From Blastococcus sp. TF02A-26 (lineage in GTDB: Bacteria > Actinomycetota > Actinomycetes > Mycobacteriales > Geodermatophilaceae), in assembly GCF_003319125.1 (NCBI RefSeq), contig NZ_QOHG01000003.1, positions 186,001-250,000 on the forward strand: a stretch of DNA of 64,000 bases, in the 5' to 3' direction. The number at the start of each line of letters is the position of its first letter. Position 1 is the stretch's first letter. The notes under the pieces are model-generated. The model ran no database searches, was not told the DNA's origin, and saw only the letters and a program-made list of their open reading frames with translations. The position numbers were made by a program, and so were the translations under genes. Shown piece after piece: positions 48,176-57,546 of this stretch.

Positions 48176-50263
48176 GTGCACGGAGACGACGGTGGGGCCA
48201 CGGCCACGCAGCGCGATCTGTTGGCGACGGTGCCCGACGCCGTGTACCACCTCGACCGCGACTGGCAGATCACCTACCTGAACGCGGCGGTGGAGGAGCT
48301 CGTCCGGCGGCGCGCCGAGGACCTGCTGGGCCACGACCTCTTCGAGGCCTTCCCGGCCCTGCGCGGCACGGAGATGGAGAGCCAGCTGGCAGCGGTCCTC
48401 GCCGACGGCCAGCCGCGGAGCTTCGAATACCTCTACGAGCCGGTCGATCGCTGGTTCGAGGTCCGTGCCTTCGCCGACTCCCTGGGGCTGGCGGTCTTCC
48501 TGCGCGACGTCGAGACCGAGCGTCGTGTCCGCGACGAGCAGGCCGAGGAGATCCGGCAGCTCACCTCCGTGCTCGACGCGGTGCCGCCGCCCACGGTGCT
48601 CATCGGCGCCGACTGGCGGATCCTCACGACCAACCGGGTGTGGACACTCGCCGCGGACGCCGCCCGTGGGGACGGCTTCCGCCCGGCGCGGGTGGGCGAC
48701 CACTACCTCCAGTTGATGGCGCAGGCCCTCTCGCCCGAGGACGTGCGGCGCATCGAGGAGGGGCTGCGACAGCTCCTCGAGGCCCCCGGTCCGGCCTTCG
48801 TCCTCGACTACTCGGCGACCTACGCCGACCGCACCCTGTGGTGGCGGATGCAGGCGGCCCGGGTCGAGGACTCGGGCCAGGTCGTGGTCACGCACACCGA
48901 CATCACCGAGCGGGTGCGCCACCAGGAGGCCCTGCTCTGGCGGGCGACCCACGACGACCTGACCGGGCTGCCCAACCGCGGCCGGCTGCTCCAGCTGACC
49001 GGAGAGGCGCTGGCCGAGGAGCCGACCCGCACCGCGCTGCTCTTCCTGGACCTCGACGGCTTCAAGACGGTCAACGACTCGCTGGGCCACGAGGTCGGCG
49101 ACGAGCTGCTGCGGGAGGTCGGCAGCCGGCTGGCGGCGCAGGTCCGCCCCTCGGACGCGGTCGGCCGCCTGGGCGGGGACCAGTTCCTCGTCCTCGCCCG
49201 CGAGTGCGACCTCTCCGAGGCCGCGGCACTGGCCTTCCGGCTGCAGCAGTCCTTCGTCCAGCCGTTCGTCGCCGAGGGCATCTCCGTCCCGCTGTCGGCC
49301 AGCATCGGCGTCGCCGTCGGGCAGCCCGGACAGCGCCAGGCGCACCAGCTGCTCAGCGACGCCGACGCGGCCGCCTACGCCGCGAAGGGCTCGGGCCGCG
49401 ACCGCATCCACCTCTTCTCGCCGGGCCTGCGCGACGCGGCCCGCTGGCGGCTGGAGGTGGCCAACGCGCTGCGCGACGGCGCGCTGGACCAGCTCGTCGT
49501 CCACTACCAGCCGGTCGTGCGGGTCGACACCGGGGCGATCGACGGCGTGGAGGCGCTGCTGCGCTGGCAGCACCCCGAGCGGGGCCTGCTCACGCCCGAC
49601 GCCTTCCTCTCCGTGGCCGAGGAGACCGGGCAGCTGATCCCGATCACCCGGTGGCTGCTCGGCGAGACGACGAGGCAGGCCGCCGAGTGGGCCGCCCAGG
49701 GGCTGGACCTGCGGATGTCGGTGAACATCAGCGCCCGGCACTTCTCCGCCGAGACGCTGGTCCGCGACGTCCGGGTCGCGCTCCACGACTCGGGGCTGGC
49801 GCCGGACCAGCTGGTCCTGGAGCTGACCGAGACCAGCGTCGCCGAGGACCCGACGCGCGCGGAGGACCAGCTCTCGGTGCTGCGCAACTCCGGCGTCCGG
49901 GTGGCCATCGACGACTTCGGCACCGGCTGGTCGTCCCTGGCCCAGCTCATGGCGCTGCCGATCGGGACGCTGAAGATCGACCGCTCGCTGCTGATCGCCG
50001 CCCAGCGGCTGACCGCCGGGGGCACCGGCGCGGTCCTGGCCGCGATCGTCGCGCTCACCCGAACCCTGGGCATCCGTTCGGTGGCGGAGGGCGTGGAGAC
50101 CCCGGAGCACCTGCGCATGGTGCGGGAGGCCGGCTGCGACCTGGCGCAGGGCTACCTGCTGGCGCGTCCCATGCCGGCGAGCGACGTGTGGCGGTGGGCC
50201 GGCCGGGTGCGTGCCGGTGGTGGCGACTCCTGCGCCATGGCCCTCGCGGGATCGCTGCGCTGA
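48176..50263 (+). CDS. PAS-PAS-GGDEF-EAL cyclic-di-GMP enzyme
   Basis: A 695-aa cytosolic sensor enzyme. A PAS domain (about 12-115), a second PAS-like domain (about 120-240), a GGDEF domain (about 255-420) and an EAL domain (about 430-690). The diguanylate cyclase motif is GGDQF (about 332-336), so the catalytic Glu is Gln, while an RPSD I-site precedes it. The EAL domain keeps [44 protein letters not shown] and QGYLLARP, so phosphodiesterase activity is predicted and the GGDEF part may be regulatory. The GTG at 48176 follows GGGGGAGAAG at a long distance; the start is moderately certain. Confidence 0.9.
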   Translation: MHGDDGGATATQRDLLATVPDAVYHLDRDWQITYLNAAVEELVRRRAEDLLGHDLFEAFPALRGTEMESQLAAVLADGQPRSFEYLYEPVDRWFEVRAFADSLGLAVFLRDVETERRVRDEQAEEIRQLTSVLDAVPPPTVLIGADWRILTTNRVWTLAADAARGDGFRPARVGDHYLQLMAQALSPEDVRRIEEGLRQLLEAPGPAFVLDYSATYADRTLWWRMQAARVEDSGQVVVTHTDITERVRHQEALLWRATHDDLTGLPNRGRLLQLTGEALAEEPTRTALLFLDLDGFKTVNDSLGHEVGDELLREVGSRLAAQVRPSDAVGRLGGDQFLVLARECDLSEAAALAFRLQQSFVQPFVAEGISVPLSASIGVAVGQPGQRQAHQLLSDADAAAYAAKGSGRDRIHLFSPGLRDAARWRLEVANALRDGALDQLVVHYQPVVRVDTGAIDGVEALLRWQHPERGLLTPDAFLSVAEETGQLIPITRWLLGETTRQAAEWAAQGLDLRMSVNISARHFSAETLVRDVRVALHDSGLAPDQLVLELTETSVAEDPTRAEDQLSVLRNSGVRVAIDDFGTGWSSLAQLMALPIGTLKIDRSLLIAAQRLTAGGTGAVLAAIVALTRTLGIRSVAEGVETPEHLRMVREAGCDLAQGYLLARPMPASDVWRWAGRVRAGGGDSCAMALAGSLR

Positions 50264-50361
50264 GCGCGCCGCGCAGGAGAGCGCGCTCGCCGGGCGGGTC
50301 GCCGCAGCAGCCGGCGGCCTCCCTCTCGGCGTCGGCGCCGGTCGCCGGGCAGACTGCCCCC

Positions 50362-51039
50362 GTGACGGAACTGCTCGAGCCCGCGGCCGCCCCAGCGCAG
50401 GACCGGCAGCGCCCGGCGCTGGACCTGCTCATCTGGGACGCGCCGAACATCGACATGACCTTGTCGACGGTGATCGGCGCCCGGCCCACCGCGGCCTCGC
50501 GTCCGCGGTTCGACGCGATCGCCGCCTGGTTCGTCGACGCGGCCGGGGATCCGGCGGCTCCGGACGCCCCGGACGTCGAGGCGTGCGTGTTCGCCAACAT
50601 CCCGCCGGTGGTCGGCAGCATGCGGGGCTGGGTGGAGGCACTGCGCGGCTTCGGCTACTCGGTCTTCGCCCGGCCCAAGACGCAGCCGGACGACGACATC
50701 GACCAGGACATGCTCGACCACATCGCCGTCCGGGCGCACAGCCACCGGCTGCGGCGGCTGGTCGTGTTCTCCGGCGACGGGCGCAACTTCGCCGAGCCCC
50801 TCGAGGAGCTGGTGCGGGCCGGCACCCAGGTGGTGGTCGTCGCGTTCAGCGAGGTCGCCGGCTACGCGATCGGCTCGGAGCTGCTGGAGTTCATCGACAT
50901 CGAGGACGTGCCGGGGGCCTTCGCCGCCCCGCTGGACCGCGTCCGGCTCGACGCGCTCCCGCCCGACGGCGCCTGGCTGCGGCCCACCAAGGGGCTGCGC
51001 GAGTTCGTCGCCGGCTTCACCGCCCGCCGCGGCGGCTGA
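50362..51039 (+). CDS. NYN-domain (PIN-like) protein
   Basis: A 225-aa NYN-domain protein, a family of predicted RNases. The first acidic strand is LLIWDAPNIDMTLSTVIG, followed by FANIPP, the acidic loop DDDIDQDMLDHIAVRAHS and VVFSGDGRNFAEPLEELVRAG, giving the usual Asp cluster for metal binding. GTG start at 50362; CAGACT six bases upstream may be a leaderless -10. It sits between two cyclic-di-GMP genes with no evident link. Confidence 0.85.
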   Translation: MTELLEPAAAPAQDRQRPALDLLIWDAPNIDMTLSTVIGARPTAASRPRFDAIAAWFVDAAGDPAAPDAPDVEACVFANIPPVVGSMRGWVEALRGFGYSVFARPKTQPDDDIDQDMLDHIAVRAHSHRLRRLVVFSGDGRNFAEPLEELVRAGTQVVVVAFSEVAGYAIGSELLEFIDIEDVPGAFAAPLDRVRLDALPPDGAWLRPTKGLREFVAGFTARRGG

Positions 51040-51049
51040 CCGGCCGTCT

Positions 51050-51068
51050 CACCCCCCTGAGGGGGGTG
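51050..51068 (+). terminator. Hairpin after NYN gene
   Basis: CACCCCCC and GGGGGGTG form an 8-bp perfect stem with loop TGA, 11 bases after the stop of the NYN gene. Confidence 0.6.
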
Positions 51069-51116
51069 GGGTCGACCGCCCCGAAGGTCGGTGTCCCGCG
51101 GTGCCGATGGTCGGGT

Positions 51117-52343
51117 GTGCCCACCTCCGTCGTCCGCCGCCTCGTCGGCGCGTTGCTCGCCGGCGACGCGCCGGCGTCCGACGGCGGTCGTGCGGTCGAC
51201 CGGGACCCCGGCGGTGCGGCGGAGGTGGCCGCGCAGCAGCTGCGCCGGGCCCGCGCCTCGGGCATCGTCGTCGGCCTCGTGTCCGTCGTCGTCTTCCCGG
51301 CCTGGGCGTTCCTGGACCGCTACCTCGAACCGCAGCTCGCCGGGCAGTTCCTCGTCGTCCGGGCGCTCGCCGAGATCCCGATGCTGATCTGCCTCTACCT
51401 GCTGTGGCGGTCCCCGCTCGGCCACCGGCGACCCGAGCAGCTGACGCTGGTGATCCTCGTGTTCGTCCAGCTGTCGATCTGCTGGATGGTCGCCCAGGTC
51501 GAGGAGACCGAGTCCTACGCCTCCGGTCTGTCCCTCGCCATCTACGGCGTGGGCGGTGTCCTGGCCGCCCAGGTGCGCTGGACCGTGGCGCTGAGCGCGG
51601 TGACGTGGGCCGGTCTCGGCGCCGCCATCGCCTTCGCCCCGGTCCCGATCTCCGACGGCGACGTGGCCGCGATCGCCTTCTGGCTGGCGACCGCGACGGT
51701 CGTCGCCACCGTCACGCACGCCGTCCGCCACACCCTGGGTGCCAACGAGCTGTCCACCCGCGTGCACCTGCTCCGCGAGCGCGAGCGCACCCGCCTCCTG
51801 CTGGACCGCCTCGAGCGGCTCAGCCACGAGGACCCGCTCACCGGCCTGGCCAACCGCCGCCGCTGGGACGCCGAGCTCGAGGCCGCCTGCGACGCGGCCG
51901 GCGCCGGCAGCGACCCGGTGGCGGTGGTCGTCATCGACGTCGACCACTTCAAGCAGGTCAACGACCGGCACGGGCACGCCGGCGGGGACGCCGCGCTGCG
52001 CGAGGTCGCCCGCCTGCTCATCCGCCGCGTCCGGTCCGGTGACCTGGTCGCCCGGATCGGCGGCGACGAGCTCGCCGTCCTCATGCCCGGGTCCGACGCC
52101 GACCGGGCCACCGAGCTGGCCGAGGACCTGCGCCGTGCGGTGGCCGCCCTGGTCCTGCCCGGGTTCACCGCGGGTGAGCTCACCCTCTCCCTCGGCGTGG
52201 CCGCCGGCACCGGGCTCGGCCCCGCGGAGCTGATGAGCCGGGCCGACGAGCGCCTGTACGCCGCCAAGGCCACCCGCAACGCCGTCGGCACACCCCTGCC
52301 GCGTCCCCGCGCGCCGCACGAGACGGCCGACGCCGGCCGCTGA
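51117..52343 (+). CDS. Membrane diguanylate cyclase (six-helix sensor plus GGDEF)
   Basis: A 408-aa protein. Six membrane segments (about residues 45-215) form a sensor of unrecognised family, a short coiled linker follows, and the GGDEF domain occupies about 240-395. The active site is intact as ARIGGDELAVLM, with a product-inhibition site RSGD five residues before it, and LSHEDPLTGLANRRRWD marks the start of the domain. GTG start at 51117 (the overlapping GTG at 51115 is out of frame). It should synthesise cyclic-di-GMP in response to a membrane signal; a PilZ receptor gene follows. Confidence 0.91.
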   Translation: MPTSVVRRLVGALLAGDAPASDGGRAVDRDPGGAAEVAAQQLRRARASGIVVGLVSVVVFPAWAFLDRYLEPQLAGQFLVVRALAEIPMLICLYLLWRSPLGHRRPEQLTLVILVFVQLSICWMVAQVEETESYASGLSLAIYGVGGVLAAQVRWTVALSAVTWAGLGAAIAFAPVPISDGDVAAIAFWLATATVVATVTHAVRHTLGANELSTRVHLLRERERTRLLLDRLERLSHEDPLTGLANRRRWDAELEAACDAAGAGSDPVAVVVIDVDHFKQVNDRHGHAGGDAALREVARLLIRRVRSGDLVARIGGDELAVLMPGSDADRATELAEDLRRAVAALVLPGFTAGELTLSLGVAAGTGLGPAELMSRADERLYAAKATRNAVGTPLPRPRAPHETADAGR

Positions 52344-52454
52344 CCCGGCGGGGTGAGACACCCGCCCGCAACGGCCGAACTCGTTCCGCGAGCGGTTACG
52401 GTCCTCTTCCCGGCCCATGGGGGCGCCGCTCTCCAGCACCACCAGGACGCAACG

Positions 52455-53093
52455 ATGAACGATCCGCACGTCGACCACCCCGTGGCCGACACCGCCGCCG
52501 ACGTGACGTCGGTGGGGCGAGGGCTGTCGGTCAACGTGCGCGTCGAGCGGGCCGACGAGCACGCGGTCGTCGTCCGCCCCTCGGTCGGGGACTTCGTCGG
52601 CCAGGAGATCGTCGCCGTCGGCGAGGAGGTCGAGGTCTTCTGGCAGGGCCCGGCCGGCGGTCGCGCGCTGCGCGCCGTGGTGGCCCGCGTCGAGTTCGGC
52701 GCCGTTCCGCGCTGGTACCTCACGGTCACCGGCGCCGCGGTCGACCGCCAGCGCCGCATCGCCGTCCGCTGCCGGCTCAGCCTGCCGGTGACCGTGACGA
52801 TGTACGGCCTGGACCTCGCCGGGGAGTCCTCGGACCTCAGCGAGGCCGGGGTCCGCGTCACCGTCGACGGGTACGGCACCGTGCCCGAAACGGGCAGCGT
52901 GCTCGGGGTGACCGTGCAGCTGGAGGACGGCGCGGTCTGGTACCGGGCCGAGGTGGTGCGGGTCCAGACCCGCGGTCCGGACTGGGTGATGAGCCTGCGC
53001 TTCGTCGACCCGCCCGAGCGCGAGCAGGACCGGTTGCGCCGCCGGGTGTTCCAGGAGCTGCGCGAGGAGCGGGCGCGTAGCGCCATCGACTGA
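52455..53093 (+). CDS. PilZ-domain cyclic-di-GMP receptor
   Basis: A 212-aa cytosolic protein with a YcgR-like N-terminal beta domain (about 15-95) and a C-terminal PilZ domain (about 100-205). The cyclic-di-GMP motifs are RxxxR in DRQRRIAVRCRL and DxSxxG in DLSEAGVRV. It follows the membrane diguanylate cyclase by 111 bases, so it is the likely local effector. In flagellated Geodermatophilaceae such proteins may brake motility; no flagellar genes are in this window. ATG start at 52455. Confidence 0.9.
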   Translation: MNDPHVDHPVADTAADVTSVGRGLSVNVRVERADEHAVVVRPSVGDFVGQEIVAVGEEVEVFWQGPAGGRALRAVVARVEFGAVPRWYLTVTGAAVDRQRRIAVRCRLSLPVTVTMYGLDLAGESSDLSEAGVRVTVDGYGTVPETGSVLGVTVQLEDGAVWYRAEVVRVQTRGPDWVMSLRFVDPPEREQDRLRRRVFQELREERARSAID

Positions 53094-53136
53094 CGACGGG
53101 CGGGTAGCCGGGGGCGGTTCGGGGCATCCCGCCCCG

Positions 53137-54837
53137 GTGACGCTCCCCGCCCGCCTGCCCGAGGCGCTCCGCGAGGTGCGCGACCGGCTCGCCCAGGCGC
53201 CCCTCGGCCTGGCCACCGCCGGGCGGGACGAGGCCCGGCGCACCGCCCGCGCGGTGGTCGACCAGATCGACGACTACCTGCTGCCGCGGCTGCTCGACCT
53301 CGACGCCCCGCTGCTCACCGTCGTCGGCGGGTCCACCGGCGCGGGGAAGTCCACGCTGGTCAACAGCCTGGTCGGGGCACCGGTCACCACCTCGGGGGTG
53401 CTGCGCCCCACCACGCGCTCGCCGGTGCTCGTCTGCTCGCCCGGGGACGCCGCGTCCTTCGCCGGCGACCGGGTGCTGCCCGGCCTGGCCCGCGTCACCG
53501 GCGGTCCCGGCGGCCCCGGCACGCTGGAGCTGGTCCCGCACGAGGGGTTCCCCCCGGGCCTGGCGCTGCTGGACGCGCCGGACGTCGACTCCGTCGTCGC
53601 CTCCAACCGCGACCTCGCCGCCCAGCTGCTCGGCGCCGCCGACCTGTGGGTCTTCGTCACGACCGCGGCCCGCTACGCCGACGCCGTCCCGTGGGACCTG
53701 CTGCGGACGGCGCAGGAGCGCGGCACCGCCCTGGCCGTCGTGCTCGACCGGGTGCCGCCCGAGGCCGCCGCGGAGGTCGCCGCGGATCTCACCGGGATGC
53801 TGCAGCGCGCCGGCCTGGCGAGTGCCCGGCTGTTCGTCGTCGAGGAGGGGCCGCTGGCCGGGGGGCTGCTGCCCGAGGAGCAGGTGGCCCCGCTGCGCGG
53901 CTGGCTGCACGCGCTGGCCGCCGACCGCGAGCAGCGCGCCGCCGTCGTCCGGCAGACCCTCGGCGGTGCGCTGGCCAGCCTCGAGGACCGGGTCGGGCAC
54001 GTCGCCGCCGCCGTCGACGAGCAGGACCGCGCCGCCCGGGAGCTGTCGGCGTCCGCGCACGCCGCCTACGCCGACGCCTGCGCCTCGATCGACGAGGGTG
54101 TCCGCGGCGGAGCGCTGCTGCGCGGTGAGGTGCTGGCCCGCTGGCAGGAGTTCGTCGGGACCGGCGAGTGGATGCGCTCGCTGCAGAGCTCGGTCGGCCG
54201 GCTGCGGGACCGGCTCGCCGCCGCGCTCACCGGGCGCCCCACGCCCGCCGAGGACCTCTCCGGCGCCCTGGAGACCGGCGTCGCCGCCCTGCTGCGCGCC
54301 GAGGCCGACCGCGCCGCCGAGCGGACGGTCGGGACCTGGCGCGCGCTGCCCGGCGGCGCCGCGCTGCTGGCGGAGGACGCCGACGGGTTCTCGCGCGTCT
54401 CGCCGGACTTCCCCGAGGCCGCCGCGGCGCAGGTCCGCGACTGGCAGGGCGGGGTGCTCGACCTGGTCCGCGACCAGGGGGCGGACAAGCGCACCCGCGC
54501 GCGGCTGACCTCCTGGGGCGTGAACGGCGCCGGCGCGGTGGTCATGGTCGCCGTCTTCGCCTCGACCGGCGGCCTGTCCGGGGCGGAGGTCGCCGTCGCC
54601 GGGGGGACGACGGCGCTGGGTCAACGACTGCTGGAGGCGGTGCTGGGCGACTCCGCCGTCCGCTCGCTGGCCGACCGGGCCCGGGAGGATCTCCTGAGCC
54701 GCACGGACCGGCTCCTGCAGACCGAGCGCGACCGCTTCGACGCCCGGATCGCCGCGGCTGCACCGGCCGACGGGGTCGCCTCGGGCCTGCGGGCGGCCGC
54801 GGCCGAGCTGGTCGCCGCGGTCCGGGCGGGCCGATGA
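53137..54837 (+). CDS. Dynamin-like GTPase, first of a pair
   Basis: A 566-aa large GTPase. G1 is GGSTGAGKST (64-73), a G2 Thr lies in VLRPTTRSPVL, G3 is LLDAPDVDSV and the G4 position is VLDRVPP, lacking the usual NKxD. A helical trunk follows and a hydrophobic stretch (GAGAVVMVAVFASTGGLSGA, about 465-485) may be a membrane tip. It overlaps the next GTPase gene (ATGA). Paired GTPases of this kind are common in actinobacteria, and Streptomyces uses a DynA/DynB pair in sporulation septation; orthology is not established here. Start codon GTG at 53137. Confidence 0.87.
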   Translation: MTLPARLPEALREVRDRLAQAPLGLATAGRDEARRTARAVVDQIDDYLLPRLLDLDAPLLTVVGGSTGAGKSTLVNSLVGAPVTTSGVLRPTTRSPVLVCSPGDAASFAGDRVLPGLARVTGGPGGPGTLELVPHEGFPPGLALLDAPDVDSVVASNRDLAAQLLGAADLWVFVTTAARYADAVPWDLLRTAQERGTALAVVLDRVPPEAAAEVAADLTGMLQRAGLASARLFVVEEGPLAGGLLPEEQVAPLRGWLHALAADREQRAAVVRQTLGGALASLEDRVGHVAAAVDEQDRAARELSASAHAAYADACASIDEGVRGGALLRGEVLARWQEFVGTGEWMRSLQSSVGRLRDRLAAALTGRPTPAEDLSGALETGVAALLRAEADRAAERTVGTWRALPGGAALLAEDADGFSRVSPDFPEAAAAQVRDWQGGVLDLVRDQGADKRTRARLTSWGVNGAGAVVMVAVFASTGGLSGAEVAVAGGTTALGQRLLEAVLGDSAVRSLADRAREDLLSRTDRLLQTERDRFDARIAAAAPADGVASGLRAAAAELVAAVRAGR

Positions 54838-56420
54838 GGGCACGCGAGGTGCCGCTGGCGGACCGGCTGGCGGCGCTGCGGGAGGCCGTCGACGTCGCCG
54901 CCGACCGGCTGGAGGGTCCGGAGACGGAGGCGCTCGGCCGCGCCCGGTCCCTGCTGGCCAAGGCCGGCGCGCGGACGGCGCTGGGCGAGGCGACGGTCGT
55001 GGCGCTGGCCGGCGCGACCGGCAGCGGCAAGTCCACGCTGTTCAACGCGCTGTCCGGCGCCGAGGTGAGCAGCCCGGGGGTGCGCCGGCCGACCACCGGC
55101 GTCGCGCACGCGACCGTCTGGGGCGCCGATCCGCAGGACCGCCTGCTGGACTGGCTGGAGGTGCCCCGCCGGCACCGGCACCCCGGGGACCCGGCGCTGG
55201 ACGGACTGGTCCTCCTCGACCTGCCCGACCACGACAGCATCCGGCTGGAGAACCGGCTGGAGGTCGACCGGCTGGTCGGCCTCGTCGACGTGCTGGTCTG
55301 GGTGCTCGACCCGGAGAAGTACGCCGACGCCGCGGTGCACGAGCGCTACCTCGTGCCGCTGGCCGGCCACGCCGGGGTGCTGCTCGTGGTGCTCAACCAG
55401 GTCGACCGGCTGGACCCCGCCGCTGCCCGGGCCTGCCTGACCGACCTGCGCGGGCTCCTGGACCGGGAGGGGCTGGCGTCCACGCCCCTGCTCGCCGTCT
55501 CGGGGCGCACCGGCACCGGGCTCGGGGAGCTGCGGGCCGACCTCGTGCAGCGGGTCGCCGCCCGCAAGGCGGCCACCGAGCGGCTCGGGGCGGACGTCTC
55601 GGCGGCCGTGGCCGAGCTGCGGGACTGCTGCGCGGCCGAGGCGGGCGACTCCCGGGTGGGGCGCGGGGACCGGGAGCGGCTGACCGACGCCCTGGCCGGT
55701 GCCGCCGGGGTGCCGGTGGTCGGGGCGGCGGTGGAGCGCTCGGTCCGCCGGGACGGCGCGGCGGCCACGGGCTGGCCGCTGGTCCGCTGGACGCGGAAGC
55801 TGCGCCCGGACCCGCTGCGCCGGCTGCACCTCGGCGAGGCCTCCTCGGCGCGCACCTCCCTGCCCGCCGCCGGCGCGGTGCAGAAGGCCGCCCTCAGCAC
55901 CGCCGTCCGGGCCGCACGGGAGACCGCGGGTGCGGGCCTGGCCCACCCCTGGGCCGAGGCGCTGCGCCGGGAGGTGGCGGTCAGCGAGGACCGGCTGGCC
56001 GACCGGCTCGACGCGGCGGTCGCCGGAACGGACCTCGGCGTCGACCGGACACCGCTGTGGCAGCGCGCCGTCGGCGGCCTCCAGTGGCTGCTGGCCGGGG
56101 TGGCACTGGTCGGCGTCCTGTGGCTGCTCGCGCTGGCCGGGCTCGGGCTGCTCCAGCTGGACGACGTCGTGCCGATGCCCCGCGTGGAGGGCATCCCGCT
56201 GCCGACGCTGCTGCTGGTCGGCGGCCTGCTGGGCGGCGCGCTGCTGGCGCTGCTGGCCCGGCCGTTCGTGCGGCTCCGCGCGCGACGACGGCGACGGCGG
56301 GCCGAGCTCCGGCTGCGGGCCGCGGTCGCCGCGGTGGGGGAGGAGGAGCTGCTGGCGCCGATGGCCGGCGTCCGCGCCGACTCCGACCGCTTCGCCGCCG
56401 CCCTCGCCCGCGCCGCCTGA
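54834..56420 (+). CDS. Dynamin-like/YfjP-type GTPase, second of a pair
   Basis: A 528-aa GTPase. G1 is GATGSGKST (60-68), G2 Thr in RRPTTGVAHA, G3 DLPDHDS and G4 NQVDRLD. Near the C-terminus two membrane segments (WLLAGVALVGVLWLLALAGL and LPTLLLVGGLLGGALLALLA) are followed by a very basic stretch and a short helical tail. This architecture equals the YfjP-family GTPases of actinobacteria, which are encoded after a dynamin-like partner. Likely membrane-bound and acting with the upstream GTPase. Confidence 0.88.
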   Translation: MRAREVPLADRLAALREAVDVAADRLEGPETEALGRARSLLAKAGARTALGEATVVALAGATGSGKSTLFNALSGAEVSSPGVRRPTTGVAHATVWGADPQDRLLDWLEVPRRHRHPGDPALDGLVLLDLPDHDSIRLENRLEVDRLVGLVDVLVWVLDPEKYADAAVHERYLVPLAGHAGVLLVVLNQVDRLDPAAARACLTDLRGLLDREGLASTPLLAVSGRTGTGLGELRADLVQRVAARKAATERLGADVSAAVAELRDCCAAEAGDSRVGRGDRERLTDALAGAAGVPVVGAAVERSVRRDGAAATGWPLVRWTRKLRPDPLRRLHLGEASSARTSLPAAGAVQKAALSTAVRAARETAGAGLAHPWAEALRREVAVSEDRLADRLDAAVAGTDLGVDRTPLWQRAVGGLQWLLAGVALVGVLWLLALAGLGLLQLDDVVPMPRVEGIPLPTLLLVGGLLGGALLALLARPFVRLRARRRRRRAELRLRAAVAAVGEEELLAPMAGVRADSDRFAAALARAA

Positions 56421-56582
56421 CGGCCATCGGAGCGACCTCCTCTCGGCTGGCTCCTTCTGCCAGGACGGCTCACTCGATCTCGTGACGACGGCTTACGTGG
56501 CGTGCGGTTTGTGTCAGTGGAAGCCTGTAGACAGCGTTGTGCGTAAGTCGCGCATCGATGTGGAGAAGGTGTGGAGGGTGGC
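56421..56582 (+). other. Less GC-rich intergenic leader of the two-gene island
   Basis: About 160 bases without a gene. Base composition drops clearly compared with both sides (many A/T runs such as TTGTGTCAGTGGAAG and GTTGTGCGTAAGTC). It probably contains the promoter of the next two genes, but no clear -35/-10 pair was found. Confidence 0.6.
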
Positions 56583-56762
56583 ATGTCGCCAGTGGTCACG
56601 GTCGAGCGATCGAAGCTCGAAGAGCGACGCCGTGAGCTGCTGGCAGCGCTCGGGCTCTCGCTCGACGAGTTCAGGGCTCTGGCCGAGACGCGGACGCTGA
56701 CCGGTCACGAGTTCGATGTGAAGGAAGAGCTGGACGAGATCGCCTTCCTCCTCGGTGAGTAG
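56583..56762 (+). CDS. Small acidic protein of an unknown two-gene module
   Basis: A 59-aa charged, helical protein (SKLEERRRELLAALGLSLDE, then GHEFDVKEELDEIAFLLG) with no recognised family. ATG follows GGAGGG at a short spacing; a GTG four codons earlier is in frame. It overlaps the next gene by eight bases. Size, acidity and tight overlap with a larger basic-neutral protein are reminiscent of an antitoxin or immunity protein, but that is only an analogy. Codon choice is less GC-biased than in neighbouring genes. Confidence 0.7.
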   Translation: MSPVVTVERSKLEERRRELLAALGLSLDEFRALAETRTLTGHEFDVKEELDEIAFLLGE

Positions 56763-57477
56763 CGCCGGCGAGCCAGCGGGGTCCCTCGAGGTCGCGTCAG
56801 CAGGATTCGCAACGGCCATCCAAGAGACGTTGGATGGCGTGCTCCCAGGTAGGACGGAGATCGTCTCCCGCCGGGCACCGAACCTCGAGCGCTACATCGT
56901 CGGGCCCAGGGACCGAGAAGGCGTACCTCTGTTGGTAGGCGGGGAGCCGCTTGCGACCCTGAGCCTGTCCATGTTCCTCGGGCTGGATCGCAGCGGTACC
57001 TACCTCAAGACCGTTCGGTCGGACTTTGCTGTGAAGTCGACCCTGGACCGTACGCCGCTCATCAGGCTGGACTATCGGGCCGACATGGGCAGAGCTCCGA
57101 GCTCGCACTGGCAGGTACACGCCGAGCGCGGTGCTTTCTCCCACTTGCTGGCCCGGGCGAACGCTGTTGATTCCAGCCGGGTCGGGAAGCCCCATGACTT
57201 GTCTTCCCTGCACATCCCGGTTGGCGGCGAGCGGTTTCGTCCTTGTCTGGAGGACCTGTTGCAGTTCCTCGTGCAGGAGTGCGGAGTGGACCGCCGTGCG
57301 GGCTGGCTCGATGTCATCGAGCGCGGACGAGAGCTCTGGCGTCATCGCCAGCTGAGGGCGACGGTCCGCGATGCCCAGGAAGAGACGGCGCAGGTGCTTC
57401 GAGACCTCGGCTGGGCTGTCGACTCCGCACCGGGTGTGGATTCAGAGGAGTATCCGGCGACCTTCTCCAGGTGGTAG
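56755..57477 (+). CDS. Unknown protein of the two-gene module
   Basis: A 240-aa soluble protein without a recognised family. An N-terminal helix-strand section (ETLDGVLPGRTEIVSRRAPN) leads to a region with DRTPLIRLDYRADMG and SHWQVHAERGAFSHLLARAN, holding conserved-looking His, Glu and Arg residues, then SSLHIPVGGERFRPCLEDLL. The C-terminus is helical. GTG start overlaps the small upstream gene. Codon use is clearly less GC-rich than elsewhere in the window, a sign of recent transfer. Toxin, nuclease or modification roles are open. Confidence 0.75.
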   Translation: MSSAGEPAGSLEVASAGFATAIQETLDGVLPGRTEIVSRRAPNLERYIVGPRDREGVPLLVGGEPLATLSLSMFLGLDRSGTYLKTVRSDFAVKSTLDRTPLIRLDYRADMGRAPSSHWQVHAERGAFSHLLARANAVDSSRVGKPHDLSSLHIPVGGERFRPCLEDLLQFLVQECGVDRRAGWLDVIERGRELWRHRQLRATVRDAQEETAQVLRDLGWAVDSAPGVDSEEYPATFSRW

Positions 57478-57546
57478 TCAGCGCGGAGAGCTTCACCGTG
57501 TGCTTGTTCTACTTGTGGTGGACAGACTCTCAGGCGCCAGAGGCGA

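Noticed and set aside
49171-49186. The GGDQF motif as evidence of a broken gene.
   Set aside because: The reading frame is intact and the EAL domain is fully conserved; degenerate GGDEF domains with regulatory roles are common in dual proteins.
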